DNA of 64,000 bases from Saprospiraceae bacterium (GCA_016718505.1 JADKDE010000003.1:434001-498000); one strand, 5' to 3'; counted from the stretch's first letter, positions 54,339 to 63,411 are shown. Made by a program: numbers and translations. The notes: generated by a model from the sequence alone, not told the origin.

Positions 54339-55478
54339 TTATTTTTTTATGAAAAAACTCCTCACCCCATCTATGATATATGCCAGCATATCGGGCTTCA
54401 TTTCCGTATGTATCGGCAATGACATCACTTCTTCACACAAAATTTCAGTATTTGGCAAAGAGAAATCAGCCGCACAATATTGCGAAAACGCTTTTTGCTT
54501 GTACAACGGAACGGGATAATATATCATCGAAGGTATTCCCAATTTCTGCAAATGCTCTTGCAAAGCCGCCCTTTGGCCTCCTTGAACACACATCGTATAT
54601 TGGTGGAATACATGGGTCGTAAAAGATGCTGTCTGCGGAACCAACAATGCGTCGATATCTCCAAATGCCTTATTATAAGCCATAGCCACCTCCCATCTTG
54701 CTGTGCAGTATTCGTCCAAGTATCGCAATTTTACGTCCAAAATCGCCGCCTGAATGCTGTCCAATCGAGAGTTCACCCCTACGAAATCGTGATAATACCG
54801 CACCACCTGACCGTGATTCGCTATGATGCGCATTTTCTCCGCCAGGGCATCTTCCTGAGTCATAATCGCCCCGCCGTCGCCGTAGCAACCGAGATTTTTC
54901 GATGGAAAAAATGACGTACACCCAATCGTGCCGATCGTCCCTGATTTTGCCTTAACACCACTGGAAAACTGATAGTCCGCACCGATGGCTTGAGCATTGT
55001 CTTCGATGACCTTTAGGCCATATTTAATGGCTACCTGCATGATGCCCTCCATATCGCAGCATTGCCCGAACAGATGCACTGGCACGATGGCTTTTGTCCT
55101 GGGCGTGATCGCTTTTTCTATCAATTCGGGAGTAATATTCATCGTCTCGAGATCCACATCTACCATCACAGGCGAGAGTTTTAGCAAGGCGATGACCTCT
55201 GCCGTCGCAACATACGTAAATGCGGGTACGATTACTTCGTCGCCCTCTTCTAGATCCAAGGCCATCATAGCTATCTGCAATGCGTCGGTTCCATTGGCAC
55301 AAGGGATGACGTGTTTGACCCCTAGATACTCCTCCAAATTCACTTGAAATTCTCGTACAGACGGACCATTAATAAAAGTCGCTTGATCTATACATTTCTG
55401 AATCCCGCGATCCACATCCTCCTTGATACGTGCATATTGGGACTTAAGGTCCACCATCTCTATTGGTCGTTCAAACAT
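54339..55478 (-). CDS. DegT/DnrJ/EryC1/StrS-family sugar aminotransferase
   Basis: This is a PLP enzyme of about 379 residues from the ATG at 55478 (MFERPIEMVDLKSQY). A TTG at 55502 is also in frame but lies almost on the transcription start. The internal-aldimine Lys is in CTSFFPSKNLGCYGDGGAI. Other family blocks are FINGPSVREFQ, ANGTDALQIAMMAL, VPAFTYVATAEV, VPVHLFGQCCDM and GVNSRLDSIQAAIL. It aminates a nucleotide-linked keto sugar for surface polysaccharide, in the style of WlbE/WbpE. No other sugar gene is adjacent. Confidence 0.92.
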   Translation of the reverse strand: MFERPIEMVDLKSQYARIKEDVDRGIQKCIDQATFINGPSVREFQVNLEEYLGVKHVIPCANGTDALQIAMMALDLEEGDEVIVPAFTYVATAEVIALLKLSPVMVDVDLETMNITPELIEKAITPRTKAIVPVHLFGQCCDMEGIMQVAIKYGLKVIEDNAQAIGADYQFSSGVKAKSGTIGTIGCTSFFPSKNLGCYGDGGAIMTQEDALAEKMRIIANHGQVVRYYHDFVGVNSRLDSIQAAILDVKLRYLDEYCTARWEVAMAYNKAFGDIDALLVPQTASFTTHVFHQYTMCVQGGQRAALQEHLQKLGIPSMIYYPVPLYKQKAFSQYCAADFSLPNTEILCEEVMSLPIHTEMKPDMLAYIIDGVRSFFIKK

Positions 55479-55506
55479 ATACCTGATTTCGTTAAAACAC
55501 AAACCA

Positions 55507-55514
55507 CAAAGATA
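55507..55514 (-). promoter_or_regulatory. -7 element of the aminotransferase-pyk transcript
   Basis: TATCTTTG on the minus strand, 29 bases before the ATG at 55478. This supports that ATG over the TTG at 55502. Confidence 0.4.
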
Positions 55515-55567
55515 ACAAAAAAACTACATTAAGTTCTCGCGAATATCCTCAATATTAGATATGCAGT

Positions 55568-55691
55568 CCCCCGCTCACGTCTGGAGACGAGATCGGGGTC
55601 GCTATGCTCCGGGCTCGCTGTTCGCTCGGCCACGACTTGCAGTCGTGTCTGACCTTTGGTCACCCTCCGCAGCGCTACTGGGCTTGGGGCC
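55568..55691 (-). repeat. Divergent hairpin-rich element related to the GCGTC family
   Basis: On the minus strand it has GGTGACC-aa-AGGTCA, ACGACT-gca-AGTCGT, then ACCCCGATCTCGTCT and an ending GCGGGGGACTGC. The order of hairpins and the GGGGGAC end recall the family, but the GACGCC terminus is lost. It lies just after the DndE-ATPase gene. Confidence 0.45.
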
Positions 55692-55727
55692 CAAATATAT
55701 AATACTACCCAATTTTTTAGCACAATA

Positions 55728-57308
55728 TTATAAAATTTCATCTTTTTTCGTTTTCCACCATTGTCTTAACTCGATAATTTTGGGTTCACCTATATTTACC
55801 AACCCTTTCCCTGATACTAATTTTTTGATTTCTGCTTCTAGTTTGTATTTGCTAATTGGTGTACCAACAAAATTACTTATAGCTTTATAATCTTTGTTTT
55901 GAACGTTCAAACAAATAGGTAATTTAACTTGTGAAGCAAAATCAAAGTCTTTTGTTTTATAATCTTCAACGCCTTGTGATAACATTACTATTATTACACC
56001 TTTTGATCTTAGCAGTCTTAAAAGTTCTTCTAGTGCTTTTCTTGCATTTTTGTTTTTCAAATAAATATGTGCTTCGTCAATCACAATTACATATCGAAGT
56101 GGGAAAATATGATCTATTGGTTCGCAATCATTTGTTGAACTGAAATAAGTGTTGAAATATCTAAGTAGCAAAAAAACTACAAGCTGTCTCAAGGTGTCGG
56201 AAAGGGCAGGAGGGAGATTTAGATACAAGCTATTCTCTAAAATGTTTGGATTGTTTGGGTCACAATTGAAAATGTTAGTTGTCAAATCTTGAATACCTGC
56301 AAAAAGCGTATCTGGTCTTCGATTATTTTCTTCGTAATATTCTTCTATTGCTTCAAACAATTCATTAATGGTTGGATAAGAACCGTTTTTACTATCAAAT
56401 AGGTCAGTAATTACATTAGTTAAAATATTTTTTTGAGCTACGCCAACGCTTGGTACAAAAGTAGCAATGGTATCAACAAAGGCTTTGATGCTAAAAGGTC
56501 GTTGTCTTTCGTCCAAACTAATTGATAGAAAAGGGTTGAATTTTACACCATTGTCATTTACGATATCAATGAACTCACATTTTGTTGCATCAAGAAATGG
56601 CTTTAATTGTGAAGGATTACCTTCTCCTTTGTAATCAAAAAATATAAATTTCAATTCATTGTTTGTATTCTTAGAAATTTGATAAAGTATATCTTTCATC
56701 AATTGAGTTTTGCCTGAACCTGCCATACCTGCGATAGCCATATTTCTGTTATCAAACTCTCTCAGATCATTTATTCTAATTTCAATTGTTTCACCACTCT
56801 CCGTTTTACCCAGTTCAAAAGAGAGTAAAGAAGTGATTTCTTTCGTTGAATTAATTTGAACATTTGCACTATTTATTTTAACAGCACTTGATCTTAAGGA
56901 AAGACCATTTTCTATTGATTTTAAAAGAATTTCAATATGGTCTCCATTTGAAATATTTGAATTTCCAATTCTTTCATTCCAAATATTTAATCCGTGATTT
57001 AAATGTAGTTTAAAGAGTTTTCCAAATTCATCCTCAAAAGTATTTTTGTTATAATGTTGGTCAACAATAGTTTTGAAAATTACGAGGTTTGAACCATCTC
57101 CGATGACAGTACCAAATAATGATTTATCATCACGAAATTCTTTACCATCAGAACTTGGTATTGCCTCTTTTTCAATATCAAATAATCTACCAGAAAGCAA
57201 ACTGAAAGATAAAGCAATTCTTGGAGCAACGCCATCATTTTTAAAGTTGTATAGAGTTTTTATTCTGTAAAGTAACTCATCGTTTTCTTTGCTAATTTTA
57301 ATTCTCAT
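55728..57308 (-). CDS. DndE domain fused to a HerA/FtsK-type ATPase
   Basis: In this 526-residue protein, residues 1-112 match DndE (IKISKENDELLYRIKTLYNF; DGKEFRDDKSLFG; FEDEFGKLFKLHLNHGLNIW), a small protein of phosphorothioation systems reported to bind nicked DNA. Residues 150-520 form a RecA-like motor with Walker A GMAGSGKT (194-201), Walker B YVIVIDEAH (406-414) and a VMLSQG sensor strand, as in HerA/FtsK translocases. DndE is normally a separate protein of about 110-120 residues. Its start overlaps the DndD-like gene by 11 bases. It is the last gene of the operon. Confidence 0.8.
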   Translation of the reverse strand: MRIKISKENDELLYRIKTLYNFKNDGVAPRIALSFSLLSGRLFDIEKEAIPSSDGKEFRDDKSLFGTVIGDGSNLVIFKTIVDQHYNKNTFEDEFGKLFKLHLNHGLNIWNERIGNSNISNGDHIEILLKSIENGLSLRSSAVKINSANVQINSTKEITSLLSFELGKTESGETIEIRINDLREFDNRNMAIAGMAGSGKTQLMKDILYQISKNTNNELKFIFFDYKGEGNPSQLKPFLDATKCEFIDIVNDNGVKFNPFLSISLDERQRPFSIKAFVDTIATFVPSVGVAQKNILTNVITDLFDSKNGSYPTINELFEAIEEYYEENNRRPDTLFAGIQDLTTNIFNCDPNNPNILENSLYLNLPPALSDTLRQLVVFLLLRYFNTYFSSTNDCEPIDHIFPLRYVIVIDEAHIYLKNKNARKALEELLRLLRSKGVIIVMLSQGVEDYKTKDFDFASQVKLPICLNVQNKDYKAISNFVGTPISKYKLEAEIKKLVSGKGLVNIGEPKIIELRQWWKTKKDEIL

Positions 57309-59400
57309 AATTATTGAAATATCCGTTTTTTAAATTTGTGTTTACTCCATCATTAAAAAGTAAATATGATTTTGAAATGTTACCTGAAATCTCTTTAAAT
57401 CTTTTTGGTGTTATCTCACTATTTGTAGAGAATAAAACAACCTGTTCAGAAAGTGCTGGATAATATTTTTTAGTAATACTATCTCTGTGTTCCTCGTCAA
57501 GTCTTCCTAATGGAGTGTCAATGAAAATTGGAAGATTTTTAACTGATTCTTTTAAGATAGCCTTTATCAAACAAGAGATATAAATTTGCTTTTCACCAGA
57601 TGATAGACTTTCTTTCCTGATTTCATTATCATCTTGGTCAAAAAGTGTGATCTTCATTCCTTGACCAGAAGCTAGTATAGTAACCTTTACGTCTTCAATA
57701 AATTTAGTTTGATTAGGCTCGCTATTTAATTTGTGCATAAGGGTTTTGAGTTCAGAAAGAATTGTTTCTTCCAAGCTATCTTTATGCTTATTCTTTTGTT
57801 CATCAAGAAACTGATGTAAAACATCAATATATTGATTACTCTTTTGAATCTTCAATTTATTTTGTTCATTAATATCAACTTTCTTTACTAGGGAAACTAA
57901 TTGTTGATTGAGTCTTACTATATCACTTCTCAACTTTGTGATTTGTTGATTATTCTCGCCAATTTGCCTGTTTTTTTCTGTAATATTATAATCTGCGGTT
58001 TCTTTTTTAGAAGAATACTCAAGAATTAATTCGTCTTCAAAGTCCGCGTCAACTTTACTTAGGGTTTTATTTAAAGCTGTAAGTTTTACTTTTACCTCAT
58101 TAAATTCTTCAATTGTAGATTCGAATAAATCTTTGGATTGTGTATTAACCAAATTGATTGCATCAGTTACTAGCTTTTTTTCAGAATTATTTAGGTCGTG
58201 TTCAAATTCAAGTTCTATGTATTCGCTTTCCTCACTGAATAATTGCAATCCTAACGATTGTGCTTTTTCGTAATAGAACATTTTGTCTTTTAAAGACATA
58301 GTTGAATTGTCAGGCTCAGGAGGTTTATTGAAAAGCAGTTCAATAAAGTTTTCGATTTTATCCGAGTTTTCCTTTGATGAGTTTTGTGAAAGTTCGTTTT
58401 TTTCTTGAATTTCCAAATGCTCTTTGACTTCTTCGAGTTTTCCAGAGAGTATGGCAAGGGGTATAATTTCACTTAATTCATTAAAGCGCTCATTGAGTTC
58501 TATTTCTTTGATCTTTAATTTGTCGATTTCAATTATTACAGCGTTTCTATCATAAGTAGAATTTCCTTGCTTGCTATGTTGAGAAATTAAATTGTCATAT
58601 TCTCTGATTTTTTTCTTTAAATCGTCAATTTCTTTAAATTTTTCAGCATTTTCTTCTTCAAGATTATTTATTTGGTCTTCTGAAATTTCAATTGCTTTCT
58701 CATTATTGATAATTTGTTCTTGAAGATTTTTTGATGCTCCTTCTTTTTTCAAACTATTGATATAAAATTCAATGTCCTCAATTAAAGTCTCATATGTATC
58801 TAAACCAAGAATCTTTCCAAGAGCATCATTAATAAAACTGCCTTCATCTTTTATTGATAAATTTGCTATTTCTGCTATTTTTTCAGCATCAAAAAATACA
58901 AATTTTGCTGCGTCAATTGGAATAATGTAATCGTTAATAAAATTGATTTTGTCGCTTTCATCATCAAATATTTCTAGAGTAGAAGCAACATCAATGACTG
59001 AAAGAGTTTCATTCATTGAAGCAACATCAAAAGTTCTTTTTATAAGTATAGAATCTGTATTTGAACTAAGTGTTCTTAAATCTGGTAATTCAATATCTGA
59101 TATTTTAATGCTTACTGAGAACTTGGTTTTGTTTTCTTTTTTCGCTGTCCAATTTATAGATTGCTGCATAAAGGAAGAATAGTTTTTTTCCTTTTGAATC
59201 TCTTTTTTGAAATTCTCATCTATCTGTGAAATCTTATCGCCAAATAAACACCAAACGATTGAAAGCAAAAAGTTTGTTTTGCCATAACCATTTCGACCAC
59301 CAATAATTATGATGTTCTTTTCATTATTTGTTTCAAGGTCAACGTTTACAGAGTTGTAATACTGCCTGAAATTATTTATTTCAATGTTTGAAAATTTCAT
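57298..59400 (-). CDS. DndD-like SMC/Rad50-type ATPase
   Basis: This 700-residue protein has Walker A GGRNGYGKT (34-42) after INNFRQYY. A long coiled coil (about 215-300 and 430-540) is interrupted by a short globular segment without a CxxC zinc hook. The ABC signature is SLSSGEKQ (from about 598) and Walker B is LPIFIDTPLGRLDEEHRD (about 625-642). AAKFVFFDAEKIAEIA near residue 165 is the FFDGE-like block seen in DndD. DndD supplies ATPase activity in DNA phosphorothioation. It overlaps its neighbours by 4 and 11 bases. No dndC is present. Confidence 0.82.
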   Translation of the reverse strand: MKFSNIEINNFRQYYNSVNVDLETNNEKNIIIIGGRNGYGKTNFLLSIVWCLFGDKISQIDENFKKEIQKEKNYSSFMQQSINWTAKKENKTKFSVSIKISDIELPDLRTLSSNTDSILIKRTFDVASMNETLSVIDVASTLEIFDDESDKINFINDYIIPIDAAKFVFFDAEKIAEIANLSIKDEGSFINDALGKILGLDTYETLIEDIEFYINSLKKEGASKNLQEQIINNEKAIEISEDQINNLEEENAEKFKEIDDLKKKIREYDNLISQHSKQGNSTYDRNAVIIEIDKLKIKEIELNERFNELSEIIPLAILSGKLEEVKEHLEIQEKNELSQNSSKENSDKIENFIELLFNKPPEPDNSTMSLKDKMFYYEKAQSLGLQLFSEESEYIELEFEHDLNNSEKKLVTDAINLVNTQSKDLFESTIEEFNEVKVKLTALNKTLSKVDADFEDELILEYSSKKETADYNITEKNRQIGENNQQITKLRSDIVRLNQQLVSLVKKVDINEQNKLKIQKSNQYIDVLHQFLDEQKNKHKDSLEETILSELKTLMHKLNSEPNQTKFIEDVKVTILASGQGMKITLFDQDDNEIRKESLSSGEKQIYISCLIKAILKESVKNLPIFIDTPLGRLDEEHRDSITKKYYPALSEQVVLFSTNSEITPKRFKEISGNISKSYLLFNDGVNTNLKNGYFNNYEN

Positions 59401-59579
59401 TTTGTTGCTTTTTCAATTACGTCATTAATTTTTTGCTGATGATAATTATTTCTTTTCAGCAACTTTTTTGTTCTAACTGATTCAAGGAGTGACTTTAAAG
59501 AATCATAATCTACACCTTTATCCGATGATATTTCATTCAGTCTTTGTTCTTGCAGTACTTTTGTTTCCTTTATTTTCAT
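59397..59579 (-). CDS. Small charged protein of the DndDE-like operon
   Basis: This 60-residue protein is charged, mostly helical and Lys-rich (MKIKETKVLQEQRLNEISSD, ESVRTKKLLKRNNYHQQK). It overlaps the upstream gene by 4 bases and the downstream gene by 4 bases, so it is almost certainly translated. It may be an adaptor between the DNA-binding protein and the ATPase; that is a guess from context. I recognise no domain. Confidence 0.65.
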   Translation of the reverse strand: MKIKETKVLQEQRLNEISSDKGVDYDSLKSLLESVRTKKLLKRNNYHQQKINDVIEKATK

Positions 59580-61516
59580 ATTGATAAGTTATTTTGGTTG
59601 TCAACTTCGATAAAATTGTTGTCAATTAAGTGTTCAATGATATGCTTCATATTCTCAAGGTTTATGTCAAATTGTTTAGCAAAATATTCTTCAACATGTA
59701 GCCTTTTAATTCTATCATTATGTTTTATATAGTTGGTAATATTCTTACCTAAAAATTTTGGCAAATTGCATAGTTTTGAGTTGTAAGTTTTACTTCTTAA
59801 TCCAACAAAGCCTTGGTTAAATATAATAAATTGATTTTGTGGATCAAGCTTAAGATTTGTGTTGATGTTTCTAACATTAGTCATATCTCTGTATTTGTGA
59901 ACTTCGTTAAGAAGTTCTAAAATATGAATTGGTTCAGTTTTATCCTGTAAATATTCTAAAATAATATCCTTTATTGTTCCTCCTTTAATTCCTTCCCTTT
60001 CTATTTCCCACTTTTTTAAACCATAGGTACCGCTTCTCCCAAAGGATATTATTTCAGATGTGCGCTGTATACTACCCCTCAATGCGTCTTGACTTTTTGT
60101 AATTTCTGGATAATTCAATTCAATTAGTTTATAAATATCTTCGATCTTTGATGGCAAGCCAAGTTTTTCAAGTGCTTCGATTGCATATTCATGAACTTGT
60201 TTGACAGTATTTCTTTTAAAAACTATATTATCATCAAGATCAATTATTAAATCAAATTCCTGATTAATGATTTTTTCAGCTACGGGAAAGATTAAAGATG
60301 TTATAGAGGCATTTACACCTTTTGTAAAATTACTTAAGTAGCTTCTGAAGTGGAAGCAATAGGTATCTTCAATTCTGTCATTCTCTCTTCTTTCAATATC
60401 GTCAACAAAATTAATAAAGTCAAAAAGTGCGGTTAGCTCTTGTCTAACTAGGTATAAATTATCCCAATTATGACGATCTCTCGAGTTAAAGTATTTTGGT
60501 AGCATAACATCTTCAATCTCCCCAACAAGATCAAATATATCTGAAAGGTATGAGTAGATTATAAATGTGTTAAATTCAATAGAGAAATTTGTGTTGTTGA
60601 CTTCATTGATCTGATTATTTAAATCGTCATCAATGTTGATCACGTTTAGATTATGGTCAATGCCGTATTTCAGATACAGATCGTCTTCAATAGTTTTTAG
60701 GAATTGAAGGTTATTGAATAAATTTTCTAAAATACCATTTAGTATTTGTCTAACTCTTTCTCTTGAAATATTTATTTTCTCAGCTATTTCATCTAGAGTA
60801 AGTTCTGGTTGGTTGTCAAATATTTTAAAGGCTTCCTGAAAAATAATACTTTCGTTTTTTCCAAAAATTGCATTTTTGCTTATTAGAAAATCAACAAGGT
60901 TAAATATTGATTGCGATTCTAATATTTCATTAGGGATGGATGAAATCGAAAATGTTTTTTCTATAATAAGTCTATTTTTTGTTATAACCAATCCTTTATA
61001 ATCTTCAATATTTAAGACATCTTCTACAAAACTTAGAATTAAATGGGTAAAATTTTTTAATTCTAAACTTGATTTTGGACCTACTTTATCTAAACTCTGA
61101 AATCTAAAATCTTCATTAAACAAAATGATATCATTTATATTTTTAATATTTAAATCTCCTTTTAAATATTGAATTAAAGTATTTTTACTCCTTTGTGATA
61201 GATTTTCAAAATTTTTTTTTATAAAATTGTCTATTATTTCACACTGAATATTATTTAAGTTTTTGATGGCTTTCACAAAGTCATTAGATCTATAAGTTGA
61301 AGCATTAAAAACATTTTCACCAAAATTTATATATTTTATACACAGTGATGTCAGCTCTTCATTTGACCTTCTACCACAATTTTGTAGCTTATCAAAGGAT
61401 TTTTTATCACGATAGTATTCTAATATTTCATTTAAATCTCTTAACCTATGCGATTTACATACATTAAAAGAACGACGACTTATAATAGATGAATTAAGCA
61501 ATTTTTCAATTGTCAT
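59576..61516 (-). CDS. Sigma-region-4/HhH/winged-helix DNA-binding protein heading the DndDE-like operon
   Basis: In this 646-residue protein, residues about 10-65 and 125-165 resemble RNA polymerase alpha-CTD-like helix-hairpin-helix units (FDKLQNCGRRSNEEL; LDKVGPKSSLELKNF). Residues 240-262 form a sigma-70 region 4-like HTH (LTLDEIAEKINISRERVRQI). Residues about 445-505 and 510-580 look like two winged helices of the HARE-HTH kind (IEDIYKLIELNYPEI ... SFGRSGTYGLKKW). No catalytic motif is visible. It is the first gene of the operon and could be the DNA target reader or the regulator. Confidence 0.7.
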   Translation of the reverse strand: MTIEKLLNSSIISRRSFNVCKSHRLRDLNEILEYYRDKKSFDKLQNCGRRSNEELTSLCIKYINFGENVFNASTYRSNDFVKAIKNLNNIQCEIIDNFIKKNFENLSQRSKNTLIQYLKGDLNIKNINDIILFNEDFRFQSLDKVGPKSSLELKNFTHLILSFVEDVLNIEDYKGLVITKNRLIIEKTFSISSIPNEILESQSIFNLVDFLISKNAIFGKNESIIFQEAFKIFDNQPELTLDEIAEKINISRERVRQILNGILENLFNNLQFLKTIEDDLYLKYGIDHNLNVINIDDDLNNQINEVNNTNFSIEFNTFIIYSYLSDIFDLVGEIEDVMLPKYFNSRDRHNWDNLYLVRQELTALFDFINFVDDIERRENDRIEDTYCFHFRSYLSNFTKGVNASITSLIFPVAEKIINQEFDLIIDLDDNIVFKRNTVKQVHEYAIEALEKLGLPSKIEDIYKLIELNYPEITKSQDALRGSIQRTSEIISFGRSGTYGLKKWEIEREGIKGGTIKDIILEYLQDKTEPIHILELLNEVHKYRDMTNVRNINTNLKLDPQNQFIIFNQGFVGLRSKTYNSKLCNLPKFLGKNITNYIKHNDRIKRLHVEEYFAKQFDINLENMKHIIEHLIDNNFIEVDNQNNLSI

Positions 61517-61701
61517 TTAATTACATATTATTAGTTAAAATTAAATTTTATCTCGTTTACAATTTTTATTTATGCTATTATTTTGCTGTACTTCATCTTC
61601 ACTTGCAATCATAAAACAAATTGGCATACGATGTGAACTCTCCCTATTCTTTAAAAAACAAATTTAGTATATTTAATAAAATAATTTTATATTATTTCTT
61701 A

Positions 61702-61828
61702 GCGCGTCAGCGGGTGGAGTGGTCTCGGAGCATACTCGATGCGATGAGAGTCTCGACGCTTAGGAGAGACGGAACCCACGCAAGACGCGACCCGAGTTCG
61801 TCCAAAGGACGTAGCGAGGGGGACGCCC
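61702..61828 (+). repeat. GCGTC/GACGC structured element upstream of the DndDE-like operon
   Basis: It begins GCGCGTCAGCGGG and ends GAGGGGGACGCCC plus an A-run. It contains GTCTC...GAGAC and GTCC-aaa-GGAC hairpins. It lies 186 bases upstream of the operon's first gene. Confidence 0.75.
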
Positions 61829-61937
61829 AAAATAAAAATCACAATAAAGTAGAATAAAACGAAGCCGATGGGTTATAAAAAATTAGAATTAATTTTCATT
61901 TTCTAAATCTTGCAATAATATTTCCAGCTCGTTTAAC

Positions 61938-62056
61938 GTCGTGGAAAAGATGCGGATGTAACGCATCCCACGACTGAAGCGGTGCGAAGCAATCGCCTTT
62001 TTTTGGACTTGATTTTTCGGTTACTTTTGTATCATGACAAAAGTGACAGTCAGTCG
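61938..62056 (+). repeat. 119-bp hairpin repeat R1
   Basis: It opens with GTCGTGG-aaaa-GATGCG, loop, CGCATC-CCACGAC, continues with GGTGCGAAGCAATCGCC and a T7 run, and ends with CTTTTGT-atcatg-ACAAAAG. It differs from the copy at 63674-63792 at only a few positions. A REP-like palindrome module (GGAATT-tgc-AATTCC, 62134-62147) follows at about 62095-62147. Confidence 0.8.
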
Positions 62057-62223
62057 GGAGGACATAAGCTATTTTGATGTGTTTGGTTTCTGTCCCCAAT
62101 CGCCGCAGTTTCTATTTGCTATGCAATACATCGGGAATTTGCAATTCCACTTCGACCATCGTGGAGTCTAAATGTTTAGTTTTATTGCTAAATAGTGTTT
62201 TCATTTTCACTTGCTTATTTAAA

Positions 62224-63411
62224 TTAATTAAACAAATCTGGATTGTAAAGCTTTACCATCTTCAATTCAGAATCTAAAATGTGCTTGGTGTCTTCTAAAG
62301 TTTTTAGATAACTTATAATACCTCCTGTACCAAATATTAGAGCTTTATACCCTACTTCTATATTTCTTGAAACCTCAAACATCTTTGATTTAATTGCCCT
62401 AATTTCCATTCTAATTATTGAAGCGCACTCATATATTTGCTTAAAATCTTCATCAAATTCATTGTTGCTATTCCTATAAACTTTGACATTTTCTAGAAAA
62501 AAACCCAGAACTTTATCATATACAATTTGTAAATCTATCTCGTTAATTTGAATTTTGTTTTCATCGAAACAAGCGTCAACAATATTATTGTACTCAGTTT
62601 TAGTTTGATTACAAATTTCGATTAATGAAAGTTCTTGATTTCTATTTTCTGCATTTTTTGCTTCTTTTGAAGCAATATAATCCAAATTCAGGGTATCAAA
62701 TCTCATCAAATTTTCTAGAACTTTGTTTTTTTTAATATATAAATCTTGTGAATGTTTGTCACATATCTCATATATTTCATTAAAAAATTGAGGTAAAAAA
62801 TCTAAAATATTATACATGTTGCTAAAGGTTTTTACCCAGTCTTCTCTATGAATTAAAAAATATTGAAAGCCTTTGTAAATTGAGAATCTTTCTAAATCCA
62901 AAATTCTTGAATACTCAGTATTAGGAGATCTTTCTATTATATTTGTGACAATTGTCCCATTTCTTTCCTTTACATAATACTCCTTAATTTTATCAGCTTT
63001 TGTTTTGATATCCTTGATTATGGAATCTAAATCTTGGTTTAATAGTGAGAGTTTATAGTAACAATCCAATTTTTCTTTGTTTAAATCTTTTTCCTTCTCA
63101 TTTGCTAATCCTTGTTTGAACAGTAAAATTTGGATTTGATTCGATCTATATTGGATGTAAAAAGCTAAAAAGGTTATAAAAATACCAGCCAATGCAATGA
63201 AAGGGTTCATCAGACCTCCAATGGTATCTCCAATATCGCCAGTTTTACTAAAATCATATCGTGAATTAGTTTGCTCCCCAGTAAAAACGATTGGTGCTAA
63301 AAATGAAAACAAAATTGCAAGTATGGAGAGTACTATAAAAAATATCGTAATCAGATCACATTTATTTAGTTCATTTATTTCTTTTGAAAAGTCGTTTGTT
63401 TGTTTATTCAT
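62224..63411 (-). CDS. AbiC-like phage abortive-infection membrane protein
   Basis: This 395-residue protein has two membrane helices near the N-terminus (about 20-43, LITIFFIVLSILAILFSFLA; about 64-88). Between and within them lies IGDTIGGLMNPFIALAG followed by FITFLAFYIQYRSNQIQ, the signature I associate with putative AbiC proteins. The remaining 300 residues are cytoplasmic, helical and Lys/Glu/Asn rich with no enzymatic motif. Such genes are linked to phage exclusion, mechanism unknown. It is flanked by direct copies of the R repeat. Confidence 0.72.
   Translation of the reverse strand: MNKQTNDFSKEINELNKCDLITIFFIVLSILAILFSFLAPIVFTGEQTNSRYDFSKTGDIGDTIGGLMNPFIALAGIFITFLAFYIQYRSNQIQILLFKQGLANEKEKDLNKEKLDCYYKLSLLNQDLDSIIKDIKTKADKIKEYYVKERNGTIVTNIIERSPNTEYSRILDLERFSIYKGFQYFLIHREDWVKTFSNMYNILDFLPQFFNEIYEICDKHSQDLYIKKNKVLENLMRFDTLNLDYIASKEAKNAENRNQELSLIEICNQTKTEYNNIVDACFDENKIQINEIDLQIVYDKVLGFFLENVKVYRNSNNEFDEDFKQIYECASIIRMEIRAIKSKMFEVSRNIEVGYKALIFGTGGIISYLKTLEDTKHILDSELKMVKLYNPDLFN

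Noticed and set aside
55561..55890. Plus-strand open frame beside the DndE-ATPase gene
   Set aside because: It runs from a hairpin-rich element into the antisense of the ATPase C-terminus.
57298..59400. DndD-like protein as a Rad50/SbcC recombination protein
   Set aside because: No zinc hook CxxC and no SbcD/Mre11 partner; the FFDAEKIAEIA block and the DndE neighbour favour the DndD family.
61621..61857. Plus-strand open frame upstream of the DndDE-like operon
   Set aside because: Most of it is the structured GCGTC element; the translation is a by-product of the repeat.
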